64,000 bases of DNA from Acheta domesticus (lineage: Eukaryota; Arthropoda; Insecta; Orthoptera; Gryllidae): positions 2,045,217 through 2,109,216 of the forward strand of contig JAHLJT010009355.1 in the NCBI GenBank assembly GCA_031308135.1, written 5' to 3'. Below are positions 1 to 11,851 of the stretch, in pieces; position 1 is the first letter of the stretch, and every line of letters begins with the position of its first letter. The position numbers and the translations under genes were made by a program. The notes under the pieces are model-generated. The model was given only the letters and a program-made list of their open reading frames with translations, made no database searches and was not told the origin of the DNA.

Positions 1-391
1 CGTCTTTAACCCCAGTTAACATGCAACCCTTCACGTTTGTTACGTGCACTTGTACCTATCAGTATGTTAAAAAATTAAAAATCTTTATCAACGCGTTTTA
101 ACATCCTTAGCAACGTAAATAAACAACCACTGATTCATCGCAAGCAAACTTTATAACGAAAAAAACAACACGACAATTTACATGACATATAGGAATAAAA
201 GTAACTCATTATTATGGGAGATGCTCATTATAATTGAAATATTATTAAGTGTGCAATTAGAAAAATTATAAAATTCGGTCAATTAGGATCATTTTTATGT
301 CATAGAATGAAATGAATATCTTGTCCAATAATATTTCCTGACTATGTGATGTCGCCACTGGAATTCGACGCGCCACCTTCCTCGCCGATAG
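1..391. other. AT-rich sequence, nothing recognised
   Basis: I see no coding signal, RNA gene or repeat match to other parts of the window here. Confidence 0.5.
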
Positions 392-760
392 TCATTTTTT
401 TGTTGCCATTTTCACTATTCGGCTACTGTAGAGCTCCGCCAGCCACCAAAACGTTTCAAATCTGTAACCGAAGCTCCTGAATCGGCCAATGCCGGAGCCG
501 AAGTTCTTCTTAAAGAGTGACCGGTGTACTTTTTGGGGTCTGGAAGACCAAGAAAGGTGGCTATCATTTTTGGCACTCCTGCTATATTGTGAATACCACG
601 TTAACACGAAGCTACGTTTTCCAAGCCTTAAATTTTTGTATACCTTTTCATATCGTCCTCGGTTTTTTTTGGTGTGACTTCCGCAGCGGGCTCTAATATT
701 TCTTGCGGAAGAGACTAATTTTTCCACGTCCATATTCGAGCCAAGGTATGCGAGTATACT
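392..760 (-). pseudogene. Tyrosine recombinase (Crypton/integrase-like) C-terminal remnant
   Basis: Read on the minus strand from about 600 down to 415, one frame gives a protein containing GHSLRRTSA followed by LKRFGGWRSSTVAE. This is the C-terminal catalytic region of the tyrosine recombinase family: H-x-x-R (HSLR), then a GGW motif, then normally a Tyr nucleophile a few residues later. Such enzymes cut and rejoin DNA through a 3'-phosphotyrosine; in insects they occur in Crypton-like and DIRS-like mobile elements. The copy is dead. The frame stops (TAG at 415-417, followed by TGA) just where the family has AEGY, so the nucleophile is lost, and further stops and frame changes lie upstream between 600 and 760. 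An overlapping 166-codon frame (392-892) is open in another phase but does not carry the motifs. The exact parent family is uncertain. Confidence 0.62.
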
Positions 761-898
761 GTTGAAATAAATACATCGCAAGCAACACCTAACAATATCA
801 ATTAACATTCCGCAGGCAGTAGAATTCATTTGTTTCATATCGGAGTAATGTAAATTTTCGCAAAAATCTTGAGATTTTATGGTGACCGACAAATACTG

Positions 899-1030
899 AA
901 CATACCATGAAATGTTGCAGTGTTATTACTGCCTCGTCCAAATTAAAAATCTCGGTTCCGCTACGCTCCGCCGCGATTTTTAACTTTTGGCCTCGGCAGT
1001 AATAACACTCATAATATTTCTAGGTATGTT
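899..1030. mobile_element. Hairpin MITE with long terminal inverted repeats
   Basis: The arms 899-955 and 973-1030 are imperfect inverted repeats. Both begin AACATACC from the outside and share GTGTTATTACTGCC and TTAAAAATC. The centre is GC-rich. Almost the whole 132 bp folds on itself, which is typical of a foldback MITE. No target duplication was clear. Confidence 0.7.
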
Positions 1031-1548
1031 AATAGGTATTGTTGATCACACAGTTATTGATCATACATCTAATCACGAAAACAAACTTGGTTTTGTTTGT
1101 AAATATGGCTTCAGAGCGAATATTATGGGTGTTCATAAGCACTTGTCCCAACATACGAACAGTGCAGAAGGATATTAACGCAAATAGTCCGCAACGCGGA
1201 GCACTTCTTGTGTCGGCACAAAATTCTGATTTTTCGTAAGAAAAATGATGCTGATTTTTTAGAAAAGCTTTTTTTTTCATAATTCATTAATTGTTTTTCC
1301 TATTAGCTTACAGAAAATAGATTAATAAAATATTTTGCAAAATGTGAAGTATATAATATATTACAAAATATGTAAAATCGTGTAAAGAAAAATTTGGATA
1401 ATGTCTTAAGATCGGCTTGATTTGCCAAGATAAAACTTTTGACAACTGAATGTACAAGGATAAAAAATGTAATTACATAAAAACCCGGAATCTCGACATC
1501 ATTCTGTAATTCATCCTTAAGTATATTGAGCTCTTCGTAGTAGTAGTA

Positions 1549-1599
<51 letters not shown>

Positions 1600-1859
1600 G
1601 CTTGTATATTGAGAAATGGTATTTCCTTTTAAGATTCCATAAAGCCGTGCTAAAAATGAATGTACGCAAGTCGTGCCAATGTGTGTTTGGCGTACTCTTT
1701 TCGAAATGCCAGACTCGTCTTCAATCTCCACCCCGCCAGTCAACACTTGATTCGTACGCCAAAGACACACTTTCTGTTGTAGCTACGAGCACAAGGTTTT
1801 TGGAAATAGCGCCCTCGATAAAGAAGCAGTTGCTTCTTGGTCCCAAAAGCGAGCGCCAG
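1031..1859. other. AT-rich spacer around a microsatellite
   Basis: Apart from the trinucleotide run at 1537-1600 I see nothing supportable. Short open frames here have no recognisable content. Confidence 0.5.
1537..1600. repeat. (TAG)n/(TAA)n microsatellite
   Basis: Four TAG units run directly into about 17 TAA units. On the minus strand the run gives a spurious poly-Tyr reading frame. Confidence 0.95.
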
Positions 1860-2720
1860 GCAAGATAAAGAAGTCCAGACGAGCCAACGGGGAAGCACAG
1901 GAAGGCCCTCCGAGCGATTGGCGTCAATCGAAGCGAGCGCGCACAGCGGCTGGCGCGCAGACCAACGCCATCGCCGCCGCACGCGGGGAGTGAGGGCGCA
2001 GGGGGGGGCGGGGGAGCAGGGGAAGATGCACCGTTGGGGGCGGATCGCGTTGCGCGTAATTTACAGAATAAACAAGCGCCCGCCCCGTCCCAACCCCACC
2101 CCACCCCACCCCCCCGCTCCTCCCAGCCCTGCCCCGTCACCAACTTCCACCCGTCCCCCCCAAGTCCCACCCGCGCCCCTTTCCCCACCCGCGCCCCGTC
2201 CACGCCCATGCCCCGTGCCCACTCACGCCTCGCCACCTCCGCTTTACAGCCACCGCCTCTCCCTCGCTACCGCCCCCTCACCGACCCGCCCCGCCCCAAC
2301 TCCGCCCCGCCCCAACTCCGCCCCGCCCCAACTCCGCCCCAACCCCTCCCCGCCCCTCCTCAACCCCTCCCCGCCCCTCCTCAACCCCTCCCCGCCTCTC
2401 CCCAACCCCTCTTCTCCCCTGCCCGCCCCGTCTGCCCGCCCGGCCAAGCTGCAAATGACGGGAGGTCGGGCCCGGGCAACTCGGCGGTCCCTCAAATGCC
2501 CTGTTCTATATTCAAATACGCAGCGGCGCCCCTCCGCCCCCGCCCCCGCTCGGCCGCCCTGATAAGCCGCGTGGCATGCGGGTGGCGCTGCGCTATTGGA
2601 TTCGCGCGACCCGCACAAGAGCGCGCTGGCGGCGACGGTGTTGCTGCGAGGTTTTAACTACTGCTGCGGAGACGGACGTAGAGGCCAGCAGTAATTAGCT
2701 CGGCTCTGCGGACTATTTTC
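1860..2720. other. GC-rich island with C-rich low-complexity core
   Basis: The base composition changes sharply from AT-rich flanks to CpG-rich DNA. The core (about 2075-2430) is strongly C-rich on the plus strand and carries degenerate repeats of CCCCGCCCCAACTCCG and CCCCTCCTCAA type. The right part (about 2440-2710) is GC-rich but non-repetitive, as in CpG-island promoters or enhancers. Reading frames of 124-241 codons on both strands are Pro/Ala/Arg/Gly-rich products of this composition and are not called as genes. A regulatory role is inference. Confidence 0.6.
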
Positions 2721-3779
2721 ATCACACCAAATTAAAATGCAAGGTTTAACACTACGTTTCACTACAATGAAATTAATTTCGCTTTTCATTCAAAGGTAGA
2801 GAAAAGAAACAGGGAGAAAATATTGTGCTAAATAAATGTTCGTGTTAAAAGGGCTTTAAATAATTTGCAAGAGATAAGGTAGATCGCGACATTCTTCTCG
2901 CGTGTGAATAAACCCCTTTTTTGTACACCAAACTTTATTTTAAACTCATTTCCATCAGTGTTATCTCTTGTTTTATACACACGTATACGATTATGTTACA
3001 CTGATTAGTGGCTGCGACTAACGATATCTGCAATGAGAAAGCATGAAGGAATCGTGAAGGAATCATGGATACTCCAGGAACGAGGACAAGTCAGAGGCAA
3101 GAGCGTAATTAAGGCGAAGTATGAGGATTGGCAGTGAATTTCCCATCCTCACCACCCGTCCACTTTCTCCCCTCACATTGCGTCCTCACTGCCCGTACCT
3201 CTGATTTGGCTTATACTGATGCAACGGAACTAATAAAATTTGCAACGCAATGAGCATTTTGAATTCATGAAAACGTTGAAAAAATTGTATGGAAGAAAAA
3301 GCCATTTGAAGTTCTTCTGTTAGAGTGCGTTGTTGTAAGCATCTAGAGTAACATTTTGTCTCTCCATTGTGCTATAACGTATTTTAAAAGTTTTACATTA
3401 AAGTTCAGACATTTGCTTTTTGTAATTTGAAAATCTTCATCGGGGCAATGGAGGAATAATTCAGGAAATAGCAGCTCCAGTCTTAAAGAGACCTCGGTCA
3501 TTCACGACGCACAAACGTTTAAATGGTTGAATTACACCCTGAACACGCAATGAATTCCAAAAATATTTCGAAACATGAAAATAAAAGGTTTGGGAACGCT
3601 CAAAACAAAATTTGATACTTTTTCGATTTTTCGTAAAAAAAATTACTGATGCTTTACTTTCATAGTTTAACAATACAGGTAATGATAAATACACTTGAGA
3701 TATCTGTCTGGGATTTTCGAATATTCAGCTTTTAAATACTTTTTAAACGTGCTTCTTCGATACTGAATGCAACCATAAA
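2721..3779. other. AT-rich spacer, nothing recognised
   Basis: No motif, repeat or protein similarity recognised; only short open frames. Confidence 0.45.
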
Positions 3780-4600
3780 TAGTAGGAAAAACTGAAAGTG
3801 AAAGAGGTCTTAAGCGGAAAATAAAAGTAATAAATAATGCAAGTTACGATGCGTTTAAAGCGGATTTTAAAGATTTCTAAGAGAATAAAAAAGAGATTAG
3901 AATGATAAAGGATTAATGAGTTAGGAGATGTTAAATCTCAAAGTGAGACATGAAATAAATTTAAGTGCGTGCGAGGAAAAAGCAAGAGGAACATAAAGAG
4001 ATATGAAATAATTATGTGAATGGTTTGAGGAAGAATTTGAAAGAAATAATAAAATGAAAGAGATGGAGATCGTAGCGAGTTGAATGATTAAGACATCATG
4101 AAAAAAATAGACAAGGAAGAAACAAAAAATGCTGTCAACGGATTAAAAAAAAGAAAGTAGGAGCCTGTTACATGATTTATAACGAGTTCTTAATGTATTC
4201 TAAGGAAGAAGGGATATGTTTTATTGAAAACGTATTTTAATAAGAAAATTTAGCAAGAAATTATTGTTGAGGAATGGAAAGAAGATGTAATTGCACCAGT
4301 TTACAAGAAATGGAACAGGAACGTGATCGAAAATTACAAACAAATTACATTTGATATTTTGTATAAAATATGGATGAGGATTGTCTGATGCAGACTAGAG
4401 AGAAGAAGGGACTAGTACTAGTAAATGAAAAAGAGTTTAGAACTAGAATGGGATTTATTGATAACCATTAAGCATTAAACTAGTTCATTATGGGAACGGT
4501 GAAATACCAAGTAAAATGGAGAAGCCTATGAAATACATTTATTTTCTTGAATGCGTCCATCGAAAATGTGAATAAAGTAAGAGTGTGTAACATTATATTG
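3780..4600 (+). pseudogene. Decayed LINE reverse-transcriptase remnant
   Basis: Scattered frames on the plus strand resemble the N-terminal reverse-transcriptase domain of insect LINEs. Around 4130-4180 a frame reads NAVNGLKKRK followed by YNEFL. At 4270-4380 it reads EWKEDVIAPVYKK then NRNVIENYKQIT and ILYKIW, the counterpart of the widespread 'W..G.I.PIYKKGd...veNYRgItLl...yKi' block. At 4380-4560 there are traces of a GFR..G.IDN and a LNASIENV block. The phase changes several times and stops are frequent, so this is an old, non-functional copy. The clade cannot be fixed by eye (RTE- or CR1-like are both possible). The domain would have copied element RNA into DNA at a nicked target. Confidence 0.6.
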
Positions 4601-4619
4601 AAAATATGTGTTTAAGAGA

Positions 4620-5204
4620 ATATTGTACAGCCTCGTATCTACCGAGCATTTTGTTTACCTTACACTAACCAGTTATGGCTACGATTTTTTGCTAACACGT
4701 ACCGCACAAGTTACTCTTTCCAATGAAAAAACAGTGTAGATAAAAACCACTTTCCAGACATACGTGCTGGAAGAATTTGGTTTCAAGAGTGATTTTGAAT
4801 TAAATATATAGTTTTGTCCTTTTATATTTTTTTAAGTTTTATTTGCTTCTATTTCTTTTTTTCAGTACGTTTTATTTCTTCGTCACCCTCGTATGTTTAC
4901 ATTATTTCATCCCAGAATGACGGAATTGAAAAATATTTTTGTCATTGAAATAATTTCTTCTAACAAATTGTCCCATACTCGCAATGTGCACACATTCAGT
5001 GTTTTTGGGAAGTTTGTGATGTAATTGCTAGAGCATTTGCCTTCCACCTCTGTGATTCAAGTTGGAAACCCGGCCAACCCACGTGGAAATTGTGGGAATG
5101 GAGAAAGCTTCCGGCAAGTTTTTAGAAATTCTTCTGTTTCTCTGCTACTCCACCTCACCTCATAATTTCTCTACAAACCTTCTCCTCGTCAGCAGCATCT
5201 CTGC
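4620..5204. other. AT-rich spacer, nothing recognised
   Basis: No supported feature. Confidence 0.4.
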
Positions 5205-5782
5205 CATTGGCCCGGGTGAGATGGCTCAGTGCATCAACCTGATGTCACTGCAGTCCCTCTGACTGGGAGGTCCTAGGACTACACTCCCCACGGCGTCAGG
5301 ATTTTCGACACTAGCTTGTCAGCTAGGTCGCATTCAGTCGCTGTCTGGAGGAGAATTCTAGTGGCCGGCTGCTCTGATCGGTAGTTTTCCGTGTTTTCTC
5401 CGATCAACACCAGGCGAATGCCGGAGCAGTACCCTAACAAACGGGCCAGGGACCGCGCGCGATTTTTCCTTCCTCTTCCTTGTCCTATCCTCTCCTCTTA
5501 CACACACACACACACTAACATGCACTACACTACCGCACATGCCTGGAGACCGGTCGGGAGCTTACAGCTTGTTCTGGCTGGGGCGGTGCCCCGCTGGTGG
5601 GAGATACCTGGTTGAAGGAAACCCCCCTCTAGTCGACGGTAGGTCCGCGCCAGATCTTGCCATCCAGCGGGGAAATGATCATCGCCACCTCCCGAGAAAA
5701 AACTCGCACTACACTTACGGGACTAATGGCCTATGTAGTTGATGCGCCCGGAAACACGAATCAACCAATCAAACAATGAAAC
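5205..5782 (+). mobile_element. Family B long tRNA-headed SINE-like element, near full length
   Basis: This is the most complete plus-strand member of a family found about nine times in the window. It starts with a tRNA-like head (a GATGGCTCAG box-A-like segment, and a box-B-like segment GGTCCTAGGACT that is degenerate here but intact in the minus copy near 54165). A GC-rich body follows with the shared landmarks ACACTAGCT, GGAGGAGAATTCTAG, CACCAGGCGAATGCC, GGGCCAGGGACCGCGCG, GGGAGATACCTGGTT and CGCCACCT. It ends in a conserved tail with ACTTACGGGACTAATG and GTAGTTGATGCGCCCGG. About 575 bp is long for a SINE, so a tRNA-headed composite is likely. No protein is encoded. Confidence 0.75.
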
Positions 5783-6600
5783 TGCCATTGGATTATCACT
5801 CAACAGCCTCTGCAGTTGATTGTCTCTTAAGGCCAGGTAAATAGAGATATATTGCGTGATATCAATAAAAATGAGTAAGTACTCCTGCTCACGAGAACAA
5901 GTAGGAACTACTTCTCAAAAGCAATTGATTCTTTTCATATGAATAAAAAGTTTCGCGAAACTTTCAGCATTTACTTCTCTGAGTAATTTCTCACGAATTG
6001 ATCTGTTGTGATTGGTCGATTTTCATCTGGTTTTTTATCTGTGCAATATGTGGTTATTCCTGATAGTGTAGACCATGTTAGGTTAAGTAGTTCAGTTGAC
6101 GTACATTGTTGGCGAAATCGTAGGAATTTTTCCATCATCCATTCACGTATTGCCTCAAGTCTCACAACCAGCTCACAAGTCGAGTAAAATCTCTCTTCTA
6201 CCCATTGAAAACGATTTAATTCCCTTATAGAAGTTGCTCTGAAAATTCGAAGTAAATGCTTTGCACTAGACGCAAATTTTCGATTTTATTCATTCGAAAA
6301 GTAAACCATTACTCACGTTCTTCATTGATAGTGTTTGAAGCAGTGACATTTTAACACTAAAGAAAGAAATATTAGCTCATTTTTATTCGTATCACCCTAT
6401 GTCTTGATTCAGTGCATTACGATTTCACGTCCCACTGATCTTGCTAGTGTCTGAAATTTATTGAAGTACTTTCCTTCTTCATAATCTTTATTAGGTTGTA
6501 AGTCTCAAATATGTGTTGAAAGTTTAAGTGTCGTACTTACTTTTTATATTAAAAATATTTCAATGAAAATATTAATGATATAGCGTTGATTACTATTATT
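5783..6600. other. AT-rich spacer, nothing recognised
   Basis: Short open frames only; no repeat match seen. Confidence 0.4.
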
Positions 6601-6945
6601 GAATTGAATTAATACCTTATTTTACGTGGCATGACTCAGGCCATGAGGCCTGCTCTTCCGCCTTACCATGCAAGTTTTGCTACGCTCCTTTCACCAACTA
6701 GCGGAGAAAGAAGGTATTACTTGGGTGAAATATTGGCGATTTGAATGTAGCTCAGAGGCTTCTTTTAAGCTTGAGGATATTTTACATGCAGTAAATCTAC
6801 TACGTGGGACAGCCGGCTTTACTTCCCCTCCGAAGGGGTACGAAGAATTTTTTTGACTTTAAAATTCCACGGCTTCGACCGGGTTTGAACCCGCGAACGT
6901 GGGTGTAACAGTCCGTTACGCTAACACGCTACACTGTCGACGCCG
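6601..6945 (-). mobile_element. SINE A copy 1 (tRNA-Asp-like head)
   Basis: The minus strand reads GTGTTAGCGTAACGGACTG (box A region), then CGCGGGTTCAAACCCGG (box B), then the family body GGAGGGGAAGTAAAGCCGG. The 3' part has a stem-loop (CAGGCCTCATGGCCTG) and GCCACGTAAAATAAGG. It ends in an (AATTC)n-like tail at 6601. It matches the copies at 10830, 12838 and 34675 in order and length (about 300-345 bp). Confidence 0.88.
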
Positions 6946-7139
6946 AGAATTACTTCAGTTTCATAACTTTTCAATTTCCTAACACCTCGCTTGGAGGCAT
7001 AACTCATTCGCATACGCGCGAAACTCGTTTGAACGTTGGAATAACTTTCTCACGTAATCGTCATCACAACCGATCTATCAGCCAGGGTGTCCTTGTTCAT
7101 TTCCACGCATCCCTGGTTGGCAGATCAAATTCCCGCACT

Positions 7140-8450
7140 CAATCACCAACCCGCCACGAAACACGCCCCCCCTCCCCGCCTCTCGCGTCCAGGCCATCCC
7201 CTTCCGTGCCGGCGGGCCCTAACAACCCTTAATTTCACACCCTCGCGCCCTCCAGGACGTCCCCGCAACCCCCCCTCTCTCCCCCCGTTCATCCCCCGCA
7301 GGTAGATGAAGCCGCCCGGGCACCTCATATAAGACTCATTAGTTACAGCGTAACAAACTGCGGTGCGAGGCGTCCCCCCTCCCCACGCGCGGAGGACCGC
7401 TATATTACTTCCTTTAATAAGCGCCGAGCCCCGAAACGAAAAGGGCTGGAGTCGGCGGTGTCATCGGCGGGTAATAAAGGTATCCGGTTACAGCCCGGAT
7501 ACGATCCTGGTTTCGCCGCCCGCCGGCCTCTCTCGCGCATTAGAAGCTGTCTGGCGCGGGAAATTAGTAGCCCGGATTCAGGACAGACCTCCCTGCCCCT
7601 CGCAGGCCGTGCTCCGGTCACGCAGGGTTGCCACACGTACCGGGATCCTGGTATTTTCACCAGGATTTTAAAAAAGGTACCATGTACCAGGGATGAAGAC
7701 GTCCTGGTACGTTTAAATACCAGGATTTTGTGTGTATGGTAACTGATGACGTACGGTTACAGATTCGTGTAATATTTTTTTATTCAATCATTTAAAACTA
7801 TCACCAATATTACAAATAACTATGATATGGGTGAAACATTGTCTAAAAAACATGAAAGGTGACATAGAATGGAATTTTTCTAGCGCATGTTATAGTAGAA
7901 AAGGAGAGGACCATTCCACATAGAACCATATTCCATTTAGTTTATCGATATACAATGAGTCCGGTGCCTTTGGGATGTGTCACCTGCCACGTGCAGTTTC
8001 CAGCCAGTGAAATGAACTGCTGCTACTACAGAAGCTGCGATATAAAATGAATTGATATTGAGTTACGTTTAACGAATTTCCTGTGCACGTTTAAAACATA
8101 ATAGAGTTATAATATTAACATTTTCAGAATATAAATAAATTGTCATTGGTACTATGAATTTTAGCGAAAGTACCAGGGTTTTTGAAGGTTGGTACTGGGA
8201 TGTGCATTTGATCGTCTGGCAACGTTGCTCCGGTGCCCGCCCCCGACGTCTCGTGATCACGCGACCGCCGCCGCAGAGCCGGCGATGTTCGGATTTGGCC
8301 CGGGGGCTATCGGATATTGCGGGGAGACCGAGCTGGGGTTAGCTGGGGATTCCTGGGGTCTACTGCCGAACTTGCATTGTGGATGAACTTGCTCGGTCGG
8401 ATCGGATTTGGTGACACGATAATGGAACAGTCGCTGCGGAATTGGATGTA
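7140..8450. other. GC-rich island split by a hAT-like element
   Basis: The GC-rich parts are 7140-7619 and 8228-8450; the AT-rich DNA between them is a transposon (next entry). The left part starts with a C-rich tract (7160-7300) and then holds non-repetitive GC-rich sequence. The plain reading is that one island existed before the insertion. No gene is supported; reading frames on both strands follow the composition. Confidence 0.6.
7620..8227. mobile_element. hAT-like non-autonomous element
   Basis: The left end carries CAGGGTTGCCA (7623-7633) and the right end TGGCAACGTTG (8217-8227), an imperfect inverted pair matching the hAT-type CAGGG..TGCCA end seen at 16536. The likely 8-bp target duplication is CTCCGGTC (7612-7619) and CTCCGGTG (8228-8235), with three extra bases (ACG) before CAGGG on the left. 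Subterminal 'ACCAGG' motifs recur at both sides. There is no transposase frame. Confidence 0.6.
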
Positions 8451-8701
8451 AATGGAGGAGACGTTTGGTGTCACGTGATTTTACACTGTTGGTAAATCGA
8501 TTTCATGCAATAAGTAGAAACTTTTTTAAAATTGTTTAGAAAACATTGATTTTTTATCATCATTCAGTAATATCTGGCCCCTTTCTTAAAGGTAGTTGAA
8601 TATTTACGAAATATTGTGTATATTCATTGAAGGAACGCCTGTGGTTTAATTTATTCAGCGTAAATTCTACTTCAATCGCCAGTTGTTCAATTGCCAATCG
8701 T

Positions 8702-9346
8702 TCATGCCATGTCCCACCCTCTTCCTTATTTTTTTCATTTCCGTATTAAGTCTATAAAATATATTGTTATTCAAGACCTTCTTCTCCTGCGTCACTTGTT
8801 GTATATGTTACCTTGTAATTGACAACAATATAATACACCCTTGTCAATACAAACTATTCTTATTTTACTTTATTATCGAGCCAAGAGGTACACCCGTGTA
8901 ATTCAATGGCGTAGAATATAAAGTAATTAGTAATTTCACACACAGTTGCAGATTTTACTGGCTCTGAACAGGTGGGATAGAATCGAGAAACGTCAAATCA
9001 GCAAAAATATAGTAGAATGGTCAAGAAAATCTCTTCCTGTAGGTTACGGTGTGAGAAACGTTTCTTTGAGGTTTGGTCTCATTATTTTATATGTTCAGGC
9101 CCTACAACGCTTCGTTTAGGAGTTATTTAACGATATAGATTCAAATATTCTGACGTGAGTTGCGGGTTTCATTTTACATGAATATTTAGATATGATTTTT
9201 TAAATAAATTCTTCGTATTTTTTAAGACGGTGCATTTCGTCACGTCTCCGTGAAATTCTCTTTCTGTAGAGATCTCATTTATAAAGATTGGTTGCGTGTG
9301 AGAACCACAAAGGGAAAGTATACTACTGAAACAATATAGGAAACGA
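8702..9346 (-). mobile_element. Helitron-like element copy 1
   Basis: The body matches the copies at 22180, 26886, 36354 and 39336 (landmarks CCCACCCTCTTCCTTATT, TTGCAGATT, GATTGGTTGCGTGTGAGA). On the minus strand the 5' end is A|TCGTTTCC at 9346, as expected for Helitrons. The 3' end with CTAG is not present; the similarity stops near 8702. No Rep/helicase coding capacity. Confidence 0.65.
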
Positions 9347-10195
9347 TAACTCTGATTGTAGTGTTTTTATTAGCCTGAGTGAAATCTATCAAGAAAACGT
9401 TCATTAGAGAATTTTCCCCTAGTGGAAGGTTGCACAGTGATGGCAGTAACATGTATCTGTATCCAGTATCCGCAACAGTATCCAGGATGCGCCCCTAAAT
9501 AGACTATTATCTATTTACATTGGAAACAAACTCCTACGATTTTACTTGATATGTTCGAACTTTTCGATTTTCCAAGTTTTTGGAATTTCTTGCAATTTGT
9601 TGTATTCTATATAATCAATATTAAAGAGTGCGTTGTCTTCTTCAAATTCACCATCGCATTCTATCTCTTATTCACATTGTAGAGTTCGCGATTTTGAAGC
9701 CAGTCTCCACTACTCAGGATATTTATATTTGCAACGACTAATTCTTCTCTATTTAGATATTTGAACATTTTGTAAACCGTAGCCAGGCGACCGAAATGAC
9801 TTTCAAACTTTAAATAAAATCTTACCAGGTCTGTTTATGTACAGCTCTTATATTATGAGGCTCTTATATTATGAGCTGTACCTAAAGATGTCTGGTAAGG
9901 TCACATAAAGATTTCGTCCCTTCCTTTTCTTTCTCCATCTTCTATATTCTTCCAGTGCCTTATGAAGTGAGCCTCTATAAGCAGTTTCTTCTTACGTTGA
10001 ACAGCATATTTTAGTTCATCGACATATTTTGTCCCTTTCTGGGATTACTGTCTACGAAGAAACTACTTTGTAACGGAATCTCCTTAACGCGAAAATAAAT
10101 ATTAAAGGGGCAGCCCGCCATCTCGCTACTCGGAAAACACCAAAGTGCTGTGTGTTTGTAAGTGAAAAGTGAGAATAGCACAAGGTAGAGGAATA
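9347..10195. other. AT-rich spacer with one small foldback
   Basis: Only the inverted repeat at 9821-9900 is notable. Confidence 0.4.
9821..9900. repeat. Short foldback element
   Basis: The arms 9821-9847 (starting CTTACCAGGTCTG, ending TACAGCTC) and 9873-9900 (GAGCTGTACC ... GGTAAGG) are inverted repeats of about 27 bp with a few mismatches. The loop duplicates CTCTTATATTATGAG. It could be a miniature MITE. Confidence 0.7.
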
Positions 10196-10800
10196 AAATA
10201 GAATAGAATATTTATTTTGCTGCTTAGAAATACAATATTTCCGGTGGTAGCGTTTTCTCAGTAGTTACGAATAAGTTACACAAAAGAAACAATGGCACAA
10301 GCATCATATTTACTTATTAATTTATAAAATTTTACAAAATTAATATGTTTACCCTATCATGGTAACGCTGACATATAAAATAACAATAATAGTACAAAAA
10401 ATTAATGCGAACATATTATAAAAAGTTACAATTTATTGAATCTAATTAAAAAATTTTTGACAGTCTGATGGAAAGTCTCCAGCAGTGTTGCAGGTAATTC
10501 GTTCCAATTTTGTATTGTTCAGTTTACAAATGAGTATATACCTACATCTGTTCTGTTTGACGAATTTTGTACCCACGATCCTTCCGCGCGATGTATGTTG
10601 GTTTTGATAATCTAGCCCGCATTTCCCCCCATGGACGATCACCTTTTATTGATTTGAATGACGCACAAAGACGCGATTTCTCTCTGCTTTTTCCACAATA
10701 CAATTTCAGGTTCCCAAAATACAAATTCAGAATTAGAACGTCCTAGCCAAACACTTTGCGGCATATGTACTTTTTTTGAGAGATTTTATTTGTCCTGAAT
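10196..10800 (-). pseudogene. LINE C-terminus and 3' UTR with ATTCT tail
   Basis: On the minus strand the protein segments RLCASFKSIKGDRPWGEMR, PTYIARKDRGYKIRQTEQ and, after a frameshift, a SFVN and WNELPATLLETF block follow one another. The same order (short helix, DHRHKI, QRTDVGKFSF, WNRLPA) occurs at 53160-53450, and is the C-terminal tail of a LINE polyprotein downstream of the reverse transcriptase. The 3' UTR ends CGCTACCACCGGAA ... AAATAAATATTCTATTCTA, matching the 3' end at 63431-63500. The copy is 5'-truncated and has a frameshift and an in-frame stop, so it is inactive. Confidence 0.7.
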
Positions 10801-10829
10801 GATATGGGTCCTAACATTGCCAACGGTTT

Positions 10830-11126
10830 GCGGTGGTGTAGCGGTTAGTGTAACGGGCTGCTGTACCCAAGTTCGCGGGTACCCGGTCGAAGCCGTGGAT
10901 TTTTAGGGGCGAAAAAAGCCTTCGTACGCCTTCCTTCGGAGGGGAAGTAAAGCCGGCTGTCCCATAGATGTCCAGTAGATTTACTTGCACGTGTCGTCGC
11001 CCAAGAAATACCTTGTTTCTTCGCTAGCTGATGAAGGAAGCGTAGCGAAATTTGCGTGGTCAGACGGAAGACCAGGCCTCATGGTCTGAGTCTCGCCACG
11101 TAAAATAAGGCATCAATTCAATTCAA
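10830..11126 (+). mobile_element. SINE A copy 2
   Basis: It begins GCGGTGGTGTAGCGGTTAG, has a damaged box B (GCGGGTACCCGG, having lost part of GGTTCAAACC), then the family body (GGAGGGGAAGTAAAGCCGG) and tail (CCACGTAAAATAAGGC plus ATTCAATTCAA). It lies immediately beside the LINE remnant at 10196. Confidence 0.88.
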
Positions 11127-11149
11127 CATTTGGAGCCGTGTTTCTATAT

Positions 11150-11262
11150 CGGCGCGTGACAATGAAAGGTCGCGCGCGGTCCGTGGCCCTTTTGTTAGAG
11201 TACTGTTATGGCATTCGCCTGGTGTTGATAGGAGAAATCACGTAACACTCCGGATCATAGCA
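11150..11262 (-). mobile_element. Family B fragment
   Basis: The segment GCGCGCGGTCCGTGGCCC followed by GGCATTCGCCTGGTG is the reverse complement of the central part of family B (5430-5460 region). Both ends are truncated. Confidence 0.7.
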
Positions 11263-11790
11263 GCTGGTCATACTTGTGAAGAGACACAATCTTTGAGTGT
11301 GTGGCGGGTAGCGTAGAGTTCAGAGCCACATGAGTCGTCATAAAGGAATAAACCATCAGTGACGCCCCACAGTCAGATTTAATTCAGACCCGTCCTTAAA
11401 CACTCATTACTAATAAGAACAAAGTGTAAAAACTTCAGCAAAACCGGTCAAGTAGTTTTTGCGCTTATGTGCAACACATGTACTATATTCCCTTTTATTT
11501 TTATAGAGATATAGATTTCAATGCACGCAGAAATTGAAAAAAACTACGCAGTCTTCGGCCATGTGAATGGAGCTTATGGATTTGTTGCATACGTTGCATT
11601 GTTGTTAATTCGCCTATTCAGATGCTGTGCTGACGGACTGAATTTTATACCCAGTGCGTCACTGCTGACGCCACACATAATGTGACAGTAAGGCTCCGAA
11701 AAGAGAGCGATCGCCTTTGAAAATTTGATATTCACATTTTGCATTATGGAACGGCCACTTCTTTTGTATTGTTGGCATGTAGGGAACTGC

Positions 11791-11793
<3 letters not shown>
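11263..11793. other. Spacer with a possible LINE 3' tail
   Basis: At 11430-11515 the text ACCGGTCAAGTAGTTTTTGC ... TTTTTATAGAGATATAGAT resembles a 3' end widespread in insect RTE-type LINEs. I have no second copy in the window, so this rests on recall of the pattern only. Otherwise nothing. Confidence 0.3.

Positions 11794-11848
<55 letters not shown>
11794..11848. repeat. (TA)n microsatellite
   Basis: About 27 uninterrupted TA units. Confidence 0.97.
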
Positions 11849-11851
<3 letters not shown>

